Positions 57,202-64,000 of a stretch of DNA of 64,000 nucleotides are shown one piece after another. The notes under the pieces are model-generated. The model had not been told where the DNA came from. It ran no database searches and saw only the letters and a list, made by a program, of their open reading frames with translations. This stretch comes from Lactarius indigo (taxonomy: Eukaryota > Basidiomycota > Agaricomycetes > Russulales > Russulaceae): NCBI GenBank assembly GCA_025766275.1, contig JAFKAC010000201.1:1-64000 (forward strand), given 5' to 3'. Each line of letters starts with the position of its first letter. The stretch's first letter is position 1. The translations under genes and the position numbers were made by a program.

Positions 57202-58093
57202 CAAGACCAATCCCGCAAAGCGAGGGCCGGGCGCAGCAAAGCTAAAAGGGTTTTCCGTGTTGTGGAGATTATTCGCCTCTGTTGCATCTCTTCGTGAGGC
57301 TAGGCGTGTCCATATCGGCTTTTGGACGGGACTTCGGTGGACACACGACACGGACTAAATCGAAATAGGTTCATAAATTCATATGTCATCTATCTAACAA
57401 TTTAGTGACAAAGCGTCTACTTCATGCTTGGCCTCATGTTGCCCCCCGTGTTTTGTTTGCTTTCTCTTCCGTGACTATTACTACGCTTCTGGAATTGGAG
57501 TGCTCAAGTTTATCAAACAATCTCGGCGGCGTTTTACCGGGCAGGTTGGTGGCAGTTCTACTATTCGCCGAAGGCCAAGGGCGTCAATCAGGCTGACAGT
57601 TTCTCGGAATTGTATGGTATAGCGCCCAAACTTGAAGATCACCGCCAGATACAGAACAGGACAAGCTGTTTCGGAATTCAGTGTCTCGTTACCATTCGTT
57701 CCTGGGCAATGCGCTTCAGACTGTCATTTTTCCACAATATTTCCGGCATCATTTTCGTTCTCTCGGAGACCGGTGGGCTCCTATACACCCTCAATTCGAA
57801 ATCACACTGGAAACTTGGTATCCCTCAGGCTGCATTGACATATAGACTACCTTCTGGTGTTGAGTTTCCTTTATTCTAGCTTTATTGAGTGGGTAAGTCC
57901 CAAATCTTGCGATTGCGTCTCAAGTTCGATCAATATCGCGCGAGTTGCAAAGGTCGTCGTACCCGTCTTCGTTCTTAATTGTGGTAAAATAAACAATGAG
58001 ACGGCCGTCGTGGCCCTCACACCGTGCCAGATAAGATGAAGAGTGTTCGCACTGTGACCTGTCTCTCGACAGGATCATTCTGAGAGCTCTACA
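57202..58093. other. Spacer between P450 and its copy
   Basis: About 0.9 kb without a supported gene. 58070-58093 resembles the P450 leader (GAGAGCTCTACAATG versus GAGAGCGCCACAATG). Confidence 0.45.
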
Positions 58094-59300
58094 ATGGGTG
58101 CTCTGCCGAACAAATTCTCCCCCGGGCCCTTCTTAGTTCCCGTCGTCGCTCTCTCGACTCAAAGATCGTCGCATTCACTCCCAAGCCAACTCCCTGGACC
58201 CAAATCACATTCATTCTGGATCGGTGAGCACAAAGAATACACGTTTTTTTCATTCATTTTTGTGTGCGCCTCAGCGTTCTGTTGGTGAGCGGAAGGCCAA
58301 ATCCTTGCCTATTGTCGACCGTTCTAGGAAACGAGGGCCAGATTCAACTGCTTGCTTCGGACCCCGGACCCGTCTAGTACGCCACGCTCATAAATGCCAC
58401 ACTATAGATACAGTAACACAGGTCACGCTCAATTTTATGAGGCAGGGTGGGTCCCAAAGGGCTCTCACGCTGCGACGTGGTCCATCAGATCATGCTTCAC
58501 CACCCAGTCAAGGTCAAGTTCAAGCATTTTCAGTTTTGTCGGAACTCAGCAGCTGGCAAAACCCAGAGGTACCGATCAGGTTCCCAGTCCATCGATTCCA
58601 CGCTCAGCCCCTCGTCAAAAAACTTGATCGTCACAGTACAGCAAATCTACATGGTGATGCACCTCGGCACTTCTTTTCCGGTGCCGTATTCCGACTCGCC
58701 AGCGCGAGTATCACCGATTTCGCACATGTCTACATTATGCGCGAGTTTTCAGGGGACATCCATGAAGTAGAAGGAAACTGACTCGATATGACGAGCGCGA
58801 TGCTATGTACTCACAAAAGTGCGGCTGAAAACCCGGAAAACTGAATGACACCGGGAGAGCTCTCATGGTTTCTCAGAGCGTCTGGCGATCCGCTCTGTTT
58901 TCTGGGTCTTCACACGTTATAGAGCTCTCTTCGCAGATCAGGAAATGGCGGCGAGCCCCATGACCTGGCTCCTCTGGGAGATTGCCCAACACCCTGAGCG
59001 CATCCGCCGGGAAGAGATCGCTTCAGTATGTAGACGGACCGATGCCAGGGATGTCTGCCAGGCTCAGACTTGGATGACATAACATATATGCAGACAGCTA
59101 TCAAGGTACGCTCTCGTCTTGCTTTATCTCCCTGCTGTTTCTGCATGAGTCTCGTCGGTGTGCAGGAGGCGGGGCGATCCGTCTACACACCATCATCCGG
59201 GCGCTTTCGAGGGAAGTAGGGAAGTACAGCACAATTCTTCTTGCTTTCCCCGTAGCAGTCACAGTGACTCGGGAAAATAGAGAAGCAAAAGACTTGCGAA
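58094..59300 (+). pseudogene. Decayed P450 copy
   Basis: Starts MGALPNKFSPGPFLVPVVAL...LPGPKSHSFWIG, parallel to MGANISSLS...LRGPKSPSFWIG of the intact gene, including the donor after ATCG and acceptor CTAGGAAACGAGG. The middle keeps ATCGATTCCACGCTCAGCCC (IDSTL). The I-helix region at 58920-59010 reads ADQEMAASPMTWLLWEIAQHPE in place of AGQETTASTLNWFLWEIARHPE. Large deletions, frameshifts and stops, and no heme loop, make it non-functional. Confidence 0.8.
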
Positions 59301-59987
59301 CCACAACTCCGTGATCCGCGGGGCCCTACAAAGCGCCGACGCCACCGAGGTACACTGTACTAGTGTAACTTACTGTACTGCTAGTTAGTACTTGTACCTG
59401 AACCTCCCCCACTGCTTCCTCGCCCTGCACGGCACAACTACAGTAGGAGCGTACCTGATACCGGTGAATCCAACAGCGCACTGGGACACGATGCGTGATG
59501 CCGCATGATGTGAGGCGCGCTCGGTACTCCACCTTCGCGCGGCCCGGAAAGCATTCTCCGCTGTCGGGATCTACATGCATTCCAATAAGGACTTTGGCGC
59601 TTGAACTGTGCTGGCATTTGTCAAAGGTCGCTTAAGGAGGAGTACCGCAACAGTTGCTGATCACGGTCGCTTGGATCTCTCCGATCGATCGATTTTTGAC
59701 TACGAACGCGGGGACCATCGCGCTCGGCGTTATCTTGGAGCTACAGAAACTTACCAAGAACATCGTTCTACAGAAGTTGTAGGCAACAGTCCTGCTCTTA
59801 TAGCGTGCGAGCCTACTGCGTAAGACAAAAGTTACCGACTCGTGACGCATTTACTCGTGAACTATTCGTGATTATACTACAGTTAGTGGATGCTCCAAGA
59901 AACCAAGATGAGGTATAAACACAACACTCTTGTAGAGGAGCGAGTTCTAAGAAGAAAAAAGCCGTGAACTGCCAAATCGGGTCGTGA
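59301..59987. other. Intergenic region
   Basis: No supported gene. 59351-59400 is a GTAC-rich, partly palindromic stretch. Confidence 0.4.
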
Positions 59988-60868
59988 CTAGGAGATGAGC
60001 CGCTCGCCCCACACCAGCCGCTGTCGATGAGCGCGGTATGCACCACGCAGCGCAATCCATGAACCCCATGCGACCAGAACAAGAGTGAGGGCAAAGAGGG
60101 CGCGGAGAGTTGCACGCCAGTGCCACGACACTGGGCTTGAACGCGAAAAGACAACGGTACGCCAGCGGCTTGTGAAATCGCGATTTAGCCAGCGGAGGTC
60201 TTCCACCAACACTTGAGCCTACAGACGAGTACTATAGGTCAGCGACTCGAACCAAAAAAAAAAAAACTTGGGACAGTGGCATGCCTTGTCGCGGCTCGAG
60301 TCGTAGAGTTGACGCACGTGGGCGGCTTGCGTGCGAATGGCTGGGAGTCGTACCTCAAGTTCGTCTAGGACACCAAGCGCCTGGTCGAGCTCGGCATCAA
60401 TATGTGGCACGTGTGTTCGGAGCGAGTCCTTCTCTGCACGACGGTAGTTGCGCTACAATTTCGTTCGGCCGACTTGTAAGCAGGGGCAATGCCCAGAGGG
60501 TGACGGAGAATGGGTGGCATTGCGCACCTTGATATTACTGAACGCTTCCTTGAGCGAGCATTCAATCGCGCGACAATTGCTTAGGTCCTCTGCGAGTTTT
60601 TCCTATTGTGGGAGATTATCGGACGGTCAAAGTGAGTGGCATAAAGAGGAGAAGATAGTGGGTACCTCGAGGGCCTTGATTTGCATCTCGAAGACTGCCG
60701 CGCGCCGCGAGGTGCTAGCCAACACTTCATCTAGTGACCTGGCAGATATTACGAAGAGCATTTACAGGCAGGTAACGATGGACGTCATTACCTAGTTCTG
60801 GATGAGGAGCAGGCAGATAGGGTCTCGGGGATAGGCGGCGAAGGGGAGACAGGACTGGCAGTAGACAT
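59988..60868 (-). CDS. Small coiled-coil protein with C-terminal transmembrane segment
   Basis: Minus-strand exons 60868-60792, 60738-60666, 60602-60528, 60452-60285 and 60218-59988 join in phase to 207 residues. After a Ser/Pro-rich start (MSTASPVSPSPPIPETL) comes a charged helical region likely to form a coiled coil (RRAAVFEMQIKALE, EKLAEDLSNC, HIDAELDQALGVLDELEVR). Then LVEDLRWLNRDFTSRW and one membrane helix near the end (LRALFALTLVLVAWGSWIAL), followed by a basic tail of about 20 residues. The fourth intron begins GCATGC after AAG, a GC-AG intron. I do not recognise the family; a tail-anchored membrane protein is the best description. Confidence 0.68.
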
Positions 60869-61390
60869 GGCGGTAGAAGTGGAAGGAAAGACGAGGGGAG
60901 GTCGAGGAGAGGAAGAAGAGAGACGGTGAATATAGACGGAGAGAAAGAGAGGATATAAAATAAAAAGAAGAGATTATAGGTTTAACAGATTATGTACATG
61001 TACGACAGCACTTGTCGACGGAGGACGAGCATACGGAACCCTGCTTGCCTTTCTTGGAAGGTCAGGTGCCAGGAGACTTGCGCACGGAGTACATCCGTGC
61101 CCTTCCGCTCTTTATTCGGATCGGTATCACATTCCGCTCTTTGCGGTTTGTCGGTCGACAAGGACAAGCAGATAACCGCCGCCTTTATCATGTCCTGTCA
61201 CAATCAACGTTTCCAAGCTGGAGGCCCTTTTGTTGCTCTTGGTCTCGAAGCATGTGGTGCATTCGTTGAAAGAACAACGGTCCTGATTTTTTTTGTCTTT
61301 GTTTACTATTTCTCCATTTCTCATGCCCGTAGCGCCCTGTAATTACTGCGGGTATCTTCTGGTTGCAGAACTCCAAACAAAAATTGTTCA
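60869..61390. other. Intergenic region
   Basis: 5' flank of the coiled-coil gene. The plus strand is purine-rich (GGAAGAAGAGAGACGG) at 60880-60970. No gene is seen. Confidence 0.45.
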
Positions 61391-61464
61391 TGGCCAACGT
61401 GGGGATCGAACCCAAGACCTTCGCGTTATTAGCACGACGCTCTAACCAACTGAGCTAGTCGGCC
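61391..61464 (-). tRNA. tRNA-Ile (anticodon AAT)
   Basis: 74 nt on the minus strand forming a full cloverleaf. The acceptor stem is GGCCGAC/GTTGGCC with discriminator A; the D arm is GCTC...GAGC; the anticodon stem TCGTG/CGCGA closes the loop CTAATAA with anticodon AAT; the T loop is TTCGATC. No intron. Confidence 0.95.
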
Positions 61465-61640
61465 GGTAATGGAGCTGGAAATTCGATGAATGTTTCGCTT
61501 GAGTTCGTGGAGATTGCCGAAATTGACTGTACAGTCGCAAGCCACAGTGGCTCACGACAAACAAGACGAAACACCAACTCAACGCCGACGAGTCGACAAC
61601 GACGACAGGGTAAGCAATTCCAACCGCAGCATCCTTCAAA

Positions 61641-62345
61641 ATGGTGTGTAGCGTCCGGATCAATATAGATGTTGGTGTTGACACGTTTTTCTTTAGACCG
61701 ACACGAGAACGACCCCTACAAACGCAATGCGTGATCTCCGTATCGAGAAGCTCGTTATCAGTGCGTTTGGACGTCTACCCGCTACTGCCTCGCCCTGACT
61801 TCCGACCCACCTCCTTCGCGTGCCAATAGATATATCCGTCGGAGAGTCTGGTGACCGTCTCACACGAGCTTCCAAAGTTCTCGAGCAGTTGACCGGTCAA
61901 ACACCCGTGACGTCCAAGGCCCGCTATACAGTCCGCCAGTTCGGTATCCGTCGCAATGAGAAGATCGCCGTGCACGTCACGATCCGTGGGCCGAAAGCTG
62001 AGGAAATTCTTGAGCGAGGCCTCAAGGTGAAGGAGTACGAGCTCCGTCGGCGCAACTTTTCCGAGACAGGCAATTTTGGTTTCGGCATCCAGGAGCACAT
62101 CGACCTCGGTGCGCGATACGACCCCACAATCGGTATCTTTGGCATGGACTTTTACATCGTCATGGGCCGCCCCGGGAACCGCGTGGCGAAGCGTAAAATT
62201 AAGCAGTCGCGGATCGGAACCCATCACCGGGTTACGAAAGAAGACACGATGGCATGGTACAAGTCGCGGTTTGAGGGTATCATCCTTGTAAGTTTCACTA
62301 CTCCGACTCTTTTGGCAACACTTACCTACTTTTCTGCAGAAATAA
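61641..62345 (+). CDS. RPL11: 60S ribosomal protein L11 (uL5)
   Basis: Large-subunit ribosomal protein that binds 5S rRNA in the central protuberance. Exons 61641-61643, 61697-61760, 61830-62287 and 62340-62345 give 176 residues, the usual length. Characteristic blocks are [80 protein letters not shown] and [15 protein letters not shown]. The first exon would be only the ATG, spliced to ACCGACACG ([12 protein letters not shown]). The last exon is one Lys codon plus stop. A nearby alternative start cannot be excluded. Confidence 0.93.
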
Positions 62346-64000
62346 ATGGGCTGGGTCCTTGCGTCTTGTTGTATTGTCCTTGTTCTGTGCTTATGGTATG
62401 ACATATACTGCATCACCCGCCATGTATCGCACTCCCCCCATGCCGCGCAAAAAAATCACCTCTATTCAATATGGCCGTGCTTCGTTCGCTCTCCCTTCTG
62501 TTCCGACGCTGCCACACCATCATTGTCTTAATTCCGTTCCGTACAACGCCGCCACTATTTCGTGATTTGACACGATCAGCCACTTGAAGCTTAGAATGTA
62601 AATTCCGGTATCGATCACGAAAAGTCCTTGTACGTGGGGTCAAAGAGTTGACCACTCGGTTATGGTTGAGTCCAAATCTATTGGCACGCTATTAAATTTG
62701 CATTCAATTTTCCTGCACAATCTTCATTCTGGTTGCATTGGCGGTTTCTAACAACTCTCGAACACCTTGTAGATGCCTGCGTTTGTGTAGGCCACTTTTA
62801 AGAGGCCTTCGATCTTGCGGCTCACGCTGCGTACCCAGCCGTTTACTCGCCGCTCTCGGCAATGGGGAAAGATCCCAACACTATTCTGCGTTGTCGACTT
62901 CCTGCGACACATGAGTGCATGAGCGTTCACACTCATGTTTAATATGCGTGTGCTTGATACACGATCCTCGAGCGACCGTCTTCAGTTACTCGTCGTGCAC
63001 CACAGGCTTCTAACACCGTTCCGCACTGTCAGCCTCCAGTAGCGTACCCCCAGAACGCTCATTAGTGTCTCATTTGAACCACCACGAGGCCCTTAATGTC
63101 TCGCTCGTACATGCGAACGGAGAGAGACAGTGGCACGAGCTTGATGGAGCGCGGGTGTGGGCAGACCAACACAAGAAATTGACACGGGGCAGGCGCGAGG
63201 GTGGCCTAGTTACGTCATGTCTCCCGAGGCTCCCGAGGGCTTCGCTAGCGCTCACGCGGCTGCCTGCCACGGTCCTCACGGCGTCTCCACGCCTTTCCGC
63301 GCTTGTCGGATGCATCTGCCAATACAGTTGACGTATTGTGCAACCCATGTCGTTACAGTAGTATCCCAACTTCTGGTTAGCCTTTCGGATGGTCGCAGCC
63401 TCTAATATTTTAAGCCTGAATTGTTGCACGAATGTTACAGTAACGTGATAATTTTCGATGATTGCGCTGCGGATTTTGAAGGGAAACCGTGCAGACTGTA
63501 ACGGCCTGAGGCCGAGCTTCAGGCTGACGGCACTCGCGTCGTTGTTTACTTGTAGTCTAGAAGAGAAGGTGTCTTATGGAGGACGACCCTGTGGCGCCTC
63601 ATGTAAGATAATTTAGGAGTCGGCCAAAGGGTCGGCCTTAATTAAGCTTGATTGGTAGTGACCGAGCGACCGCTAGCGTGAGTGAGTTTTGGTCCCCTTA
63701 CATATTGAATATCAAGCGCTCGTTCTCGCTTCACCCGCCGAATTCACCATCTGGAACCAGATACCTTTTGGTCTTTCCCCAACGTTTGGCCTGCAGTAGC
63801 TCAGTCTACGCACGCATATTATGGACGGAATACCTGCACGCATGTCTTGCCTGCGTCCTCTCCACGATATCCGGGTCGAATGACGTGCGCCGCGACACAT
63901 GTCATGCCTCGAGGCGCCAAAGTGTCTCCTCTCGTGGCCACGGGAATGCCGCATGGGGGACGTCCTGGTGTTCATATCTACATCGGGTCTACCTCCCCGT
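62346..64000. other. Unassigned right end
   Basis: 3' flank of RPL11, then about 1.6 kb in which I see no supported gene, RNA or repeat. Small frames at 62413-62655 and 63065-63429 overlap each other on both strands and lack family features. Confidence 0.45.

Noticed and set aside
59351..59400. GTAC-rich partly palindromic stretch as a possible regulatory hairpin
   Set aside because: Short, imperfect and not repeated elsewhere in the window; no support for a function.
63065..63429. Overlapping frames on both strands near the right end
   Set aside because: Mutually antisense, no domains, no splice model, and no conserved motif.
1..64000. CRISPR arrays, operons, phage or bacterial features
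   Set aside because: Spliceosomal introns, TATA promoters and family content are fungal nuclear; no spaced direct repeats of CRISPR type are seen.

Overview
The window is nuclear DNA of a filamentous fungus, most likely a basidiomycete of the Agaricomycetes type. The protein-coding genes are cut by many short introns (about 50-110 nt) with fungal splice sites. There is a tRNA-Ile, a ribosomal protein uL5 gene, a P450 with 13 exons, a Copia LTR retrotransposon, pogo/Tigger-like DNA transposons, and small secreted proteins with an ETNAxRFARGLPPLPP motif that I associate from memory with uncharacterised agaricomycete secreted proteins.

Layout. 1-3.8 kb: the 3' part of an Ett1/Nro1-like gene (+) converges on an intact SLC25 mitochondrial carrier gene (-). 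4.5-39.1 kb: an array of eight class-3 lipase genes. Seven read through and the eighth has one nonsense codon. Seven point right and one (28.9-30.1 kb) is inverted. Between the lipases lie seven decayed pieces of the carrier gene, always in the same head-to-head arrangement with a lipase, so the repeating unit is [5' part of the carrier gene - shared divergent promoter - lipase - 3' flank]. The second unit is split by three nested mobile elements: a short TIR element (7265-17048), inside it an autonomous-type pogo/Tigger element (7676-16821), and inside that element's transposase gene a young Copia element with no visible difference between its LTRs (8435-14768). All three target-site duplications can be read.

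40-52.7 kb: a second expanded family of secreted proteins. S1 (-) and S2 (+) are head-to-head inverted copies, S3 is a pseudogene carrying a 278-bp MITE, and S4 and S5 are more diverged. A further remnant (S0) lies between lipases 7 and 8, so one lipase duplication also copied the end of an S gene. 54.8-59.3 kb: an apparently intact P450 (541 codons by my splice model, including an 11-nt microexon) followed by a decayed P450 copy. 60-62.3 kb: a small coiled-coil/transmembrane protein gene (-), tRNA-Ile(AAT) (-) and ribosomal protein L11/uL5 (+). The last 1.6 kb has no gene I can support.

Biologically this looks like a secretome-expansion locus: secreted lipases and ETNA-type secreted proteins were repeatedly duplicated, inverted and pseudogenised, with transposons in the intergenic promoter regions, flanked by conserved housekeeping genes. 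All exon boundaries come from reading splice sites and reading-frame phase by eye; no database search or alignment program was run.
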